From positions 1,090,393 to 1,154,392 of the forward strand of contig BPHV01000001.1 in NCBI GenBank assembly GCA_026003755.1: 64,000 nucleotides of DNA. Reading direction: 5' to 3'. Origin of the DNA: Candidatus Roseilinea sp. (lineage in GTDB: Bacteria; Chloroflexota; Anaerolineae; J036; Brachytrichaceae). Both the position numbers and the translations under genes were made by a program. Each line of letters starts with the position of its first letter. Position 1 is the stretch's first letter. The notes under the pieces were generated by a model. That model searched no databases. It had not been told where the DNA came from and saw nothing but the letters and a program-made list of their open reading frames with translations. Positions 19,771 to 29,482 of the stretch are shown one piece after another.

Positions 19771-21332
19771 ATGATCACGATTCAATTGTCCACCCCACCC
19801 GGCGATCCCCCTACTTTGGCGCGCTTGGCCTGGAACCGGTTGGCCTTTGGGCCACGCCCTGAAGACCTGACCACGCTGAGCAATTTCAACCTCGCCGACT
19901 TCGGTGGATGCACAGCTCAACTACGAAGACATTGACGATAGCGCCTGCGAAAATTACGTCAGCGCGCTATCACGGGCTGCGCCCAACGGCAGCACCGTCC
20001 CCCCGCTCGACGCTACCCTAGCAGAGCTGAAGGCCTACGTGGAGAACAACTCCCTCCCGATATTTGCAGCGCCACCTGTGGGACGGCCACATACGCCCGC
20101 GCCCTGCTGAGCAAGCGTCAGCTCTATGAGCTTATGGTGGACTTTTGGACCAACCACCTGCAGACCAACTTCCAGCACTACGCCAAGTACTGGGGAAGAT
20201 CACTACGTCATCCGCGCCCACGCGCTGGGCAATTTCCGCGACTTGATCGAGGCAAGCGCCAAAAGCCCGTCCATGCTGGATTTCCTGAGCAATCGCTACA
20301 GCGACGGCAACAACCCTAACGAGAACTACGCTCGCGAGCTATTGGAGTTGCATACCGTCGGCAGTTACAGCTACGTGCCGGGGCCGGGCTATCGCACCCA
20401 ACCCCAACTACACCGAGGAAGACGTGCAAGCGCTGGCGCGCATCTTAAGCGGCTGGACCAACTATCGCTCGCCCCAACGACGAGTTTTACTTTAACGCCG
20501 GCCGCAGTTGGCCAAGGCACGATTGGACGGAGAAGCGGCTCTGGCTCGGCAACAACCATTACTTCTACATCCCTCCGGGCGGCATTGAACAAGGCGAGCA
20601 AGTGCTCGACATCCTCGTGGAGCACCCCAGCACGGCGTATTTCATCGCCTTCAAGCTCTGCCGGCGCTTCATCAGCGATTACCCAGACATGTTCTGCCCG
20701 GAGGCCGTGGAAGCCGGCGCGCAAGCGTTCATGCAATCTCACGGCGACATCCGCCAAACCGTGGCGCGCCATCCTCCTGCACCCCAAGTTCGCTCAGAGT
20801 TGGGGGCAAAAGGTCAAGCGCCCCTTCGAGTTCTTCATCAGCACCTTGCGCGCGCTCGGCATCACCGAGATGATCAACTTCCTGCCGGATAACTGGAACG
20901 CGCTGGGGGAAAGGCGCTTCGCGCAAATGAATGAGCTGCTCGGCCAGGACGCTGTTTGAGTTTAGCGCGCCCACCGGTTATCCCGACATCGCCTTGGCGT
21001 GGTGGAACACCGGCCAGGTGTTCGGGCGGTGGACGTTAGCCAACATGCTGGTCAATCGCTACTTTGGTGAACAACTCCATCCGACCAACTCCGCACCGTC
21101 CAACGCGTTGTTGGATTCGCTGCTGGGCTTACCCAAATCGGCTACCGTTGTGGTGGATGATCTCATCGCCCGCTTCATTGGTCGCAACATTCACGCAGAC
21201 GACCGCACAGCACTGATCCAGTATCTCGGCCAGGGCAACGCCAATGCAGATGTGGACAGCACCTCGCCGCGCTTGCGGCCGTTGATCGCAGTGATCGCCG
21301 CTTCACCCCTACGCGCAGTGGCGCCTGATTGA
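19771..21332 (+). CDS. DUF1800 protein (heavily frameshifted)
   Basis: The pieces in all three frames line up as one DUF1800 protein. The opening LARLAWNRLAFGPRPEDL comes first, then KRQLYELMVDFWTNHLQT, then NENYARELLELHTVG, then YTEEDVQALARILSGWT and LLHPKFAQSWGQKVKRPFEF. The end is near SPYAQW. These are the family's conserved blocks in the correct order. At least seven single-base shifts occur; one is clear near 19904, where GG should be G. The ATG follows the BNR stop by 3 bp. I see no selection-driven decay, only sequence noise. DUF1800 partners DUF1501 at the cell surface in many bacteria; function unknown. The exact end is uncertain. Confidence 0.7.
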
Positions 21333-21486
21333 CCCTGCATATCATCCCGCTACGCTGCGGCTGCCCGCCGGGCGCGCAGCGTCTTGCTTGAGCTTGTTGG
21401 CAGGGGGCACCGGTAATTCCCCCAAGCGGCGCACCCACAACCGGGCTTCAAGGGCTTGGATGTCTATTTCGAGCGTAGACAAAACG

Positions 21487-22840
21487 TTAAGGCGTTGTGG
21501 GGGACTGGATGTGGGCTATGTCCGGCTTGCGCGACGCAGGGCCGCGCCGGCCAGGTGGCGCAACGAGACAGCTTCGTGGTCGCGCAGCCGGCCCCAGCAC
21601 GCCGCCGCCGATCAGCACGGGGATCAGGCTGATCGCGAACAGGCCGGCGTAAGGGTTAGACATGCCGGGCGCAAGGGCGGTGAGAATGGCGCCGGCCAGC
21701 AACGGCCCGCTGCCGCCGACAAAGCTGCTCCAGGCGTAGTACACCGACAGATACACTGCGCTGTGTTGGGGCGGCACGGCGGCGTTGAACAGAAAGCGGC
21801 TCCAGCTCATGGACCAGGTTGCTCCCCCGATGCCGGCCACAAACGATATGCCCATTGCAAAGGCCAGGCTGTCGGGGGCATGGCGCGGCACGGCCAGCCA
21901 GCCTAGCGGCAGCGCAAGCAGCGCCGCCAGGCCGATCCACATCAACGGCTTGTTGCCGATGCGATCCAGCGCCCAGCCCACCGGCAGCGCGGCCAGCAAT
22001 GTGCCGGCCGAACTGCCGATGCTGAGCAGCACGACGTTGCCGGGGCTGAGGCCGATCTGCTCGTTGGCGAACAGGGGGATGAATGATCCCGACAACCCGC
22101 TGCCCAGCGTCACCAGCGTGAGCATGCTCATGAAGAAAGATGAAGTTGCGGTCGCCGAGCGCAAGGCGCACCTCGGCCAGATGCGCGCGCAGGTCAACGG
22201 CCTGGCGAGTGGGCTTGCCGCCCGGCAACAGTGAGAAGAGCAGCACGCCGATCAGTCCGCTCACTACCCCGATGCCCATCGGCGTAGTGTAGCGCGCGCT
22301 GCCGGTCAGATGATCGATCAGAAAGCCGGCCCAGCACCACCACACCCCGATCTGCGCCAGCGTGACAATCACATTCTCGAAGGCCATGAACTTGCCGCGA
22401 ATGTCATTCGGCACCAGCTCTTGTGTCCAGGGCAACAAGCCGGTGTCGCCGGTGGCGCGGCACAGCGCAAAACCAACGATGCACAAGGTGACCCAGGCAA
22501 ACGCGGCGTCCGGGCCGGCGGTTGCCAGGATGGCCGGCGCCAGCAGCATCGCGGTGATGATGAACTTGCGAATCGTCCACACGATCAGAAAGGTGCGCCG
22601 AAAGCCCCCACTTCGACACAAAGGGCGCCATGAACGGCGAGAATCAGCGTGGCGTATGGAATCAATGCCAGCGCCACACCGATGCGCGCCTTGTCCCAGC
22701 CCCAGGTCGGCCAGAAAAAGCGGGAATACCGACCCGAACACGGTCAGCGTGGTGAAGACGCTGTTCATGGTCATGGCGGCGATGTAGAAGGGCAACTTGC
22801 GGATTTTTTGCCGGTCGGTCAGGGCAGTCATAGGCATCAT
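21487..22840 (-). CDS. MFS transporter (frameshifted)
   Basis: A 12-helix-type major facilitator protein of about 440 residues once frames are joined. Visible parts include FYIAAMTMNSVFTTLTVFG at the N-terminus, the DTGLLPWTQELVPNDIRGKF loop, and the second-half PVGWALDRIGNKPLMWIGL, which matches the MFS loop motif G-x-x-x-D-R-x-G. At least three shifts are present, near 22.62, 22.69 and 22.136 kb. The last is an AAA that should read AA (22136-22138), restoring IFFMSMLTL. The substrate is unknown. A TATCAT element lies about 18 nt before the ATG at 22840. The C-terminal end (21487, or a shifted stop near 21.51 kb) is uncertain. Confidence 0.7.
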
Positions 22841-23172
22841 GGCGCACAGGCGCGGCCCACATGATACGGCAAAAGATGTCGCCGGCCGTTGTTGGAGCAC
22901 GCACAAGGCGTGCCCCAACGCAGTCCCCAGCATATCGGCCTGGACGGCGCGACAAAGATGGATTACAATGGCTTCTGTCTGTAGAGATTTACGGATCACG
23001 TTCGGTCAGTCAGCAGTCGATCCCGCGCAGCTTCTACGCCCTCGGTTTTCCTCCGCGGCGCTTTTGTGTCAGATCGCGCGATTTGAGCCAAACCGTCCTT
23101 CCATCTCCTACGGGTGAATTCTTGACGCGCTGCGGGGAAAGCCTCGCAGCAAAACGATCACAGGAGGATCGT

Positions 23173-23513
23173 ATGAACACCAAACTGTATGTTGGCAATC
23201 TGCCTTTCGACACCTCAGAGGACGCGCTGCGCGAACGCTTCACACAAGCCGGCGCCATCGTATCGGTCACCATCCCGTTGGATCGCATGACCAACCGACC
23301 GCGTGGGTTCGCCTTCGTGGGAAATGGGAAACCGCCGACGGAGCCAGCAAAGCCATCAGGATGTTCGATGGGCAGGACTTCGGAGGGCGCACCATGAACG
23401 TCAGCGAAGCGCGCCCGCCGGAGCAGCGCAGCAATGGCGGTTACAACAGTGCTATCAACAAAAGCAGCTTCAACCGCGACCGGCGCGGACGCGGCAACAA
23501 CCGCCGCTACTAG
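23173..23513 (+). CDS. RRM RNA-binding protein, cold-shock/Rbp type (frameshifted)
   Basis: A short RNA-binding protein of about 112 residues. RNP-2 is LYVGNL at the N-terminus and RNP-1 is RGFAFV near residue 46, after the usual DRMTNRPRGF linker. The C-terminal tail is Arg/Gly/Asn-rich (RRGRGNNRRY), as in bacterial Rbp proteins that bind single-stranded RNA. The frame breaks after RGFAFV. Removing one G from 23319-23321 and one A from 23329-23331 restores EMGTADGASKAIRMF, the standard third strand and helix. AGGAGG is 5 nt upstream of the ATG. A strong intrinsic terminator follows 26 bp after the stop. Confidence 0.85.
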
Positions 23514-23539
23514 CGCACGCCCGAACGCGTTGGATGCAG

Positions 23540-23574
23540 GCCGGCTCCCTCTCGCAAGGGCGCCGGCTTTTTTT
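23540..23574 (+). terminator. Intrinsic terminator after the RRM gene
   Basis: A GC-rich stem, GCCGGC-T-CCCT pairing with AGGG-C-GCCGGC and containing one mismatch, encloses a 6-nt loop. It is followed at once by seven T residues (23568-23574). It lies just after the RRM stop codon and also marks the point where the oppositely oriented ABC exporter gene ends. Confidence 0.9.
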
Positions 23575-25427
23575 ACGCCTTGAGCTTTTGATACATCCCC
23601 CGCGTTGAAGTCGGCGGATTGGTGGCGGAAGTAGGTGTCGTAGAGCGTCGCATAGTGGCCGCCGCGCAACATCAACGTCGCATGATCACCTTCTTCGATA
23701 ATCCTGCCGCGATCGAGCACAATAATGCCGGTCCACGGACTTCACAGTCGAAAGCCGGTGCGCGATCAGGATCGAAGTGCTATCGGCCAGGATGAGATTC
23801 AGCGCAGCCTGAATTTGCTTCTCGGTGAAGGGGTCTACGCTGGCCGTCGCTTCATCCAAAATGAAGATGGCCGGGCGCTGCGCGAGCACGCGCGCCAGGG
23901 CGACGAGTTGCCGTTGACCCATCGAGAGATGTTGGCCGCGCTCGCCAACTTGCGTCCACAGGCCATTGGGGCAGTGCCGCGACCCATTCACCGTCGCCAA
24001 TCCGCCGCGCGACCGCTTCCACCATGTCGTCGCTCAGATCCGGCCGCGCGTAGCGAATGTTGTTTCATCACCGTGTCATTGAAGAGGAAGGGCGACTGCG
24101 ACACCAGGCCAAGCTGCCGGCGATACTCGGCTAGATCGAAGGTGCGAATATCACGCCCATCAATCAGAATCTGGCCGCCTTGGAACTCGTAGAAGCGCGT
24201 GACCAGCTTGATGATGCTGCTCTTGCCCGCGCCGGTGTGACCCAACAAGCGCTACGCTCTCGCCGGGCGCGATGCGCAGCGAGAAGTCGCGCAGCACCTG
24301 CTGCTGCTCATTGTAACGGAAGTGCACACCCTTGAACTCAATCTCCCCCCTTCAACCTCGAATGAGGCGCCGAAGATCGCGCGTTGGGAACGTGGCCGCT
24401 GGCATCGGCTTGAATTTGTTTGACGGATGACTCGGCATCAATCAGCGCAAAGATGCGCTCGCAAGCCGACAGGCCACCCTGAATCTGGCTCCAGAACGAC
24501 GCGATGTTGGTCATGGGGAACCAGAACTGTTCCAAACTGATGATGAATAAGTACCACCTGGCGCCGACCGAGACCGTCCCGCCAATCGCGGCCAGGCCGC
24601 CCACGTAGGTCATGACAGCCGTGCCGAGGCCGGCCATCGCGTTCAACGTTGGGAAGACGTTTGGAGAGTACGAAGCCACGCCGCAGGTTCACCTCGTACG
24701 ACCGCCGGTTGATCTGCTTGAAGCGGTCGTAGATCGCTTGCTCCTGGCGGAAAGTTTTGGCCACGCGAATGCCGGCCACGGCCTCCTGGATTGCGCTGTT
24801 CACCTCGGCGATCGCGCGGAAGCCGGAGCGCGTGACCATGCGCGCCACGCGGCGAAAGGCCCAGCCAAAGAACACCACCACCGGCGCCATGGCCAACAGC
24901 GCCAGGGTGAGCGGCCAGGAGATCGTCAACAGCACGCCGATCAGCACGATCAAAATAGTGAATTGGCTGATCAGGTCGGAGATCAACACCGTGACCTGCG
25001 AGAGTTCCTGCGTGTCGTTAGTGATGCGCGTAATCACCTTGCCGGACTGGAACTCGTCGAAGAAGGCCATATCGTGATGAATGGTGGCCCTGAACGCATC
25101 GTTGCGCATCTGGCCGATCACATCGGCGATCAGCCGAACGGTCATCCGCCGACGCGCCAGGTTGCACGCCCAGTTGATCACCGACAACGCGAGCAAGCCG
25201 GCGCACAATGCAACGATCGCGCCGACATGAGGTTGCGCGCCGACCAGATCAATGCCGCGCGCGATGAGCAGCGGGCTGACCAGACCAATCGCCGTAATGG
25301 AGAGGGTGATGCAGGCGAGCCGGATCAAGCGCCCCCGATACGGCGCAAAGTATGCCGCCATGCGGCGGAGCAACTGCCGGTCGCTGTATTGCCGATCGTA
25401 TTTCTCGGCAGCAAGTCCCATGAACAT
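23573..25427 (-). CDS. ABC exporter half-transporter, second subunit (frameshifted)
   Basis: A fused permease-ATPase of about 610 residues. Six transmembrane helices occupy the first 320 residues, followed by a nucleotide-binding domain: Walker A GHTGAGKSS, Q-loop VSQSPF, signature LSMGQRQ, Walker B FILDEATASVD and the H-loop IAHRLS. The signature deviates from LSGGQ, while the catalytic Glu is kept. In heterodimeric exporters such as TM287/288 this pattern marks the subunit contributing the weak signature. About five frameshifts interrupt it (for example near 23.73, 23.99, 24.05, 24.34 and 24.67 kb). It follows its partner gene across a heptamer repeat that supplies the ribosome site. The substrate is unknown; multidrug or lipid export is likely. 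Confidence 0.8.
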
Positions 25428-25433
25428 CGCGCC

Positions 25434-25489
25434 TACTCCCTACTCCCTACTCCCTACTCCCTACTCCCTACTCCCTACTCCCTACTCCC
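25434..25489. repeat. Eight tandem copies of TACTCCC (heptamer repeat)
   Basis: Eight perfect head-to-tail copies of TACTCCC, 56 bp, lie between the two ABC exporter genes. On the transcribed (minus) strand each unit reads GGGAGTA, giving eight G-triplets spaced by four bases. That is a canonical G-quadruplex layout in both DNA and mRNA. Each GGGAG is also a Shine-Dalgarno-like sequence, and the last unit is a few bases before the ATG at 25427. The stop codon of the upstream subunit (25482-25484) lies within the array. It resembles the short tandem heptamers known from filamentous cyanobacteria. Confidence 0.95.
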
Positions 25490-27377
25490 CACTCTCGACC
25501 TCCGGCATCCAGCGCGCCTCGCGTGGCAAGTCGGGAGTCGAAAGTGAGGATATCGAGGCAGATTTCTTCGGGCGCGCGTCGTCGCCGGCGAAGATCGCGC
25601 GGTAGTCCCTGGACGTGCGCATCAACTCTTCGTGCGACTCCGCAGGCGACCACGGCGGCCCTGCTTGAGCACCACGATCAAGTCCGCCCAGCGAATCTGG
25701 GACAGGCGATGCGTGATCAAGAAAGTCGTGCGTCCCTGTGCGACGCGAAACATCGCCTGCTGAATCAGATCTTCGGTCGCGCTGTCGATCGCACTGGTGG
25801 AATCATCGAGGATCAGGATGCGCGGGTCGGCCAAGAAGGCACGGGCGATGGCAATGCGCTGGCGTTGCCCGCCGGAGAGCGTGACGCCCGCGCTCGCCGA
25901 CGATGGTGTTATAGCCGTCCTTGAAGGAGAGGATGAACTCGTGCGCTTGCGCGGCTTTGGCGGCCTGTTCGATTTCCGCCTGGGTCGCGTCTGGGCAGCC
26001 GAACTTGATGTTCTCGGCGATGGTGCGCGAGAACAGGAAGACATCCTGCTCGATCGTAGAGATTTGCCGGCGCAGCGCGTCGAGATCCCAATCGCGCACA
26101 TCGACGCCGTCCACGCAGACGCATCCGGCGTCCACATCGTAGATGCGGTTGATCAGCTTGATGAGTGTGCTCTTGCCGGCGCCGGTCTGGCCGACGATGG
26201 CCACGGTTTGACCCGCCTTGACCGAGATCGTGACGTCTTGCAACGCCGGCCGCTCGTCCTTGCCATAGCGGAAAGTGACGCGAATCGAAAGTCACGTCGC
26301 CGCGCATCGCGCCCCGCGTAGCCCCCCTTGTTCTCACCGAGCGAAGTTTCCGCGTTCATCAACTCCAGGATGCGCCGCGCGCTGGCCAGGCCCCGAGGAC
26401 ACCTGCGGATAGGCGAACTGGGTGGCGAACGTCGGAAACTGCAAGAACATCAGCACGCCGTTGTAAGCCACCACATCCCCCAAGCTGATCGCGCCGGTGT
26501 GATACAGCAACAGGCTGTGCAACAAGCCCAGCGCCATGGTCCATCCCAAAGATCAGCGAAGGCAGGTAGAGCGACTCCACATCGCCCTGTCCGACCGCCG
26601 CAGGCGCGCCAGGCATCCACCATGCCACGAAAGCGCGCGAATCTCTCGGTCTTCTTGCGCAGCGCCTTTCACTGTCTCGATGCCTTCGATGGACTCGGCC
26701 AGTGTCGCGTTCATCTGGCCAAAGGCACGGCGCACACGCTCGGTGGCCGGCGCAAGCCTGCGCAGGTAATACGCGACCGCAACCGCGTAGGCCGCCACAT
26801 AGAACAGCGGCACGGCGATGAGCTGCGGATGGATGCGCGGGCCGATGATCAACGGGAAGAGCAGAAATGCTGCCGAGCCCACGACCAGGTTGACACCGGG
26901 GTTTCATCAGCAGATTGACTTCGCGCACGTCCGTTCGTCGCGCGGGCCATGATGTCGCCGATGGACTGGCGGTCGTGGAACGACATGCTCTTGCCGATCA
27001 GGCTGGTGTAGAGTTCGTCGCGGGCATCGCGCTCAATGCGTTGGCCGATGATCTCCGAGGAGAAGTTGCGGCCCAACTGCAAGACGGCGCGAACGATCTG
27101 CGAAAGGACAATCAGCACGGCAATGAGCCCAAGCGCCGCGGTGTCCGGCGGTTGAGCAACCACTGCGTTGAACGCCTGACCGACGAGCAACGGGCATGAC
27201 CGCACCGCCGCCGGCATTGCCCAGCGCACCGATCAGGATGCCCAGGACATAGACCTTGTAGCGCCAGAGGTGAGAGAAGACCCACCGCGCTGGGCTGCGC
27301 CGGTCGGAATGCCACTCTCGCTCAACTGAAAATTCGCTCGTCACAGAGCGCGGAGACGCAACAGTTGGGGGTTGCAC
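25482..27377 (-). CDS. ABC exporter half-transporter, first subunit (frameshifted)
   Basis: A fused permease-ATPase of about 625 residues. Six transmembrane helices precede the ATPase domain: Walker [11 protein letters not shown]-loop IEQDVF, signature LSGGQRQR, Walker [12 protein letters not shown] and the H-loop ITHRLS. The catalytic Glu after Walker B is Asp here (LDDS), so this subunit carries the degenerate site, complementing the partner's altered signature. Around eight single-base shifts break the frame. The C-terminus PEVESGE runs into the heptamer array. The start is GTG at 27377 or 27344. The pair fits a heterodimeric multidrug-type exporter. Confidence 0.8.
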
Positions 27378-27592
27378 GTGTGGGCATTCTAACGCTAATC
27401 AGCGGTGCCGCCGACATGAGGCGCAATGGGACAGGGCGCATTTCTCCACAGGGACGAGACACCCCTCGCCAGAAACGCCCCCTTGGGACAGGCAGACCGC
27501 GCAAAAAGAGGGGGGCGCATCGCGAAGATGCGTCGCGCGCTGCCAGCGCCGACGTGACCCGCCTGCCGGCAGCCCATTCGTCCCAGACGCCA

Positions 27593-28507
27593 TCACCACT
27601 CAGCCGCTGCATGCCACGTGCCGCTCCCGGCCGTGCCGGCGACCAGCGCGCCGTCGTCGAGCAACGCCATGCACACCACGTCGGGCTGGTCTGAGGCTTT
27701 GTGCCAGCGCCCACCCTTGGCGGCATACACCCCTGAGGTTGTTGCTGCCCAGCCGGGCAACACAAAGTTGATCTCGCCCGCGCGCACTGCTTTGATCTGC
27801 TGCCAGGTTTCGTATGGAGCGCCAGAGGCCCACAGGCCGCTGCCCTCCGTGCCGGCGTAAAGCGTTGCGCCCCGCGCGGTCTTGGCGATAGCCAGCGAGG
27901 GTGAACGGCCCGGCCTGCATCGGCGCAGATAGCTCCTGCCACGCCCGACCCGCCGTTGACGCTCATGAACACAGCGTGATCGCTAGCAGCAAAACACGTC
28001 GTATCCTCGCCGAAATCCGGCGAAACCACGATGGCGTTTACAACCCAGGTCGAGCAGGCCATAGTTCCACGCATGCCAGGTTACGCCGCGGTCGGCGCTG
28101 CGCAGCACGCCATCTTCGGCGGTGGCCGCGAGCGCGATGCCGTCGCGCTCGAAGGCGGGCGAAATGGCCAAGCCGAGCACCCCGCGCTTTCACCGGCAGG
28201 TTGGCAAGTTGCCAATTCTGGCCGCCGTCGTGAGAGAAGGCGATGTCGCCGTTGGAGCCGATCAGCCAGGTCGGGCCGCAAGCGGCGACTGCGGTGAGCG
28301 GCACCTGATCAAACTGGGGGCGCAATCGGTCGCCAGTGGCCGGGCCCGAGGGTCGAACTGCCATAAGCCCCGCTCGGTGGCGGCGAGGCAACCGCCGCCC
28401 GGCTGCGGGGCGAGTGCAAAGGACGGCAGCGGGATTCGTCGAAGTGCTTCCAGTGCATAGATGCGTCGAGTCGCGCGTCGGCGCGCAGCAGGATTTTTAG
28501 TGGACAC
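27593..28507 (-). CDS. WD40/YVTN/BNR-like repeat protein (frameshifted)
   Basis: About 300 residues once frames are joined, forming a small beta-propeller. Visible blades are ERGLWQFDPRARPLATDC, GDIAFSHDGGQNWQLANLPV, DGVLRSADRGVTWHAWN and AGSGTWHAAAEW at the end. These are the 'S-DGG-TW' blades of the sialidase/BNR clan. No signal peptide is apparent, so it may be cytoplasmic. At least four frame changes occur in 27.8-28.3 kb. The start is uncertain; a GTG at 28507 is plausible. It lies directly downstream of an orphan permease tail on the same strand. The 215 bp between this gene and the ABC exporter gene contain nothing I recognise. Confidence 0.55.
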
Positions 28508-28533
28508 CAAGCCGGCCGAGGTCGCCACGCGCG

Positions 28534-28625
28534 CTATCCCTTGATTGCGCCGGGACATCACGCCCTCGACCAGCTTGCGCTGGAAGACGAAGAAGAGGAT
28601 GAGCAGCGGGGACCGTGCGTAGGAG
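28534..28625 (-). pseudogene. Orphan 3' end of a MalG-type sugar ABC permease
   Basis: Only the last 30 or so residues of a carbohydrate ABC transporter permease are present: SPLLILFFVFQRKLVEGVMS. If one G is removed from the GGG at 28552-28554, the frame reads GAIKG and stops at 28534-28536. That is the near-universal C-terminus of MalG-family permeases (FQR-x-V-x-G then GA-KG). The other 250 or more residues expected upstream are absent, because an intact phosphodiesterase gene ends at 28642. It is either a true deletion remnant or a contig misjoin. Confidence 0.7.
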
Positions 28626-28641
28626 ATCGGCGTCGAGGCGC

Positions 28642-29427
28642 TCACCCGTCGAAAATTTCTTCCATCACCCGGCCCTCCCACTGGGCGTGCGCCGTGACGC
28701 CGAGCAGACGCGCCAAGGTAGGCGCCGTATCCAGCAGGCTCACCGCCGACTGAATCGTGTAGCCGGCCTTGATCTTCGGCCCAACCGCAATCCACGGAAT
28801 CGTCATGTCTTCCGGCGCGTCGGTGCCATGCGTGCGCGCGTGGCCGCCGTGGTCGCTCTGAACAATGAACGCGGCGCCGTCCGGCAACACATCCAGCACC
28901 TTCGCGAGTTGCCGATCCACGCGCTCCAGTTGCGCCAGGTATTCCGGCGACATCCAACCGTAGGCGTGGCCGGCGGTATCCACCGTGCCGAAATAGACGA
29001 AGGCGAAATCGAACGGTTCACGCGCGATCGTGCGCGCTGCTGCTTCAGCCACCAAGTCATCGCCATATTCAAGGTAGCTGGCGTCCACATAGAAGGCATG
29101 CGATAAGCTGCCCGGCCGGCTGAGGTCGCGCAATTCCTCCCAGTTGTAGAAGAACGCGCAGCGCAGGCCCAACTGCTGTCGTGCCAAATCCACCAGGCCG
29201 GGCAATGGGCGCGCCATGGGCGTCCATACGTTCGTCGTGATGCCGTGGCGTTCGGGCGGCGCGCTATGAAAGATGGATGTGTGACAGGGCAGCGTGATCG
29301 AAGGCATGACGCTGCGCGCGTTCATCGTGTACGCCCCGCGCGCCATGAGTGCGTTCAGCGTCGGGCAGTCGGCAGCAGCGATAGCGTCCGGCCGCACGCC
29401 GTCGAGCATGAAGAGATAGGCTGGCAT
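28642..29427 (-). CDS. Nucleotide pyrophosphatase/phosphodiesterase-like protein
   Basis: A 261-residue enzyme of the alkaline-phosphatase superfamily (ENPP-like). MLDGVRPDAI gives the first metal Asp, SVMPSITLPCHTSIFHS holds the Thr/Ser nucleophile strand, and QSDHGGHARTHG gives the Asp-His-His metal site. DTAPTLARLLGV is the usual C-terminal element. It is shorter than most family members and lacks a signal peptide, so a cytoplasmic phosphodiesterase acting on nucleotides or phosphonates is likely. It lies 55 bp downstream of the GroEL-like gene on the same strand. Confidence 0.85.
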   Translation of the reverse strand: MPAYLFMLDGVRPDAIAAADCPTLNALMARGAYTMNARSVMPSITLPCHTSIFHSAPPERHGITTNVWTPMARPLPGLVDLARQQLGLRCAFFYNWEELRDLSRPGSLSHAFYVDASYLEYGDDLVAEAAARTIAREPFDFAFVYFGTVDTAGHAYGWMSPEYLAQLERVDRQLAKVLDVLPDGAAFIVQSDHGGHARTHGTDAPEDMTIPWIAVGPKIKAGYTIQSAVSLLDTAPTLARLLGVTAHAQWEGRVMEEIFDG

Positions 29428-29482
29428 GAGATGGGTTACAAATTCAGGTTGCGTATCACGTAAGACGCGACGCGCGAGCCAC

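Noticed and set aside
17232-19862. BNR protein extending to the stop at 19862
   Set aside because: Residues after about 19740 are out of frame. A +1 correction gives a stop at 19765-19767, three bases before the DUF1800 start codon.
25252-25605. Repetitive peptide frame across the TACTCCC array
   Set aside because: The peptide (PYSLLPT repeats) results from translating the DNA repeat; no start site or homology supports it.
19771-28507. Interpretation of the frameshifted genes as true pseudogenes
   Set aside because: Protein motifs remain complete and ordered, and the resolved changes are nearly all single-base insertions; sequencing error explains this better.
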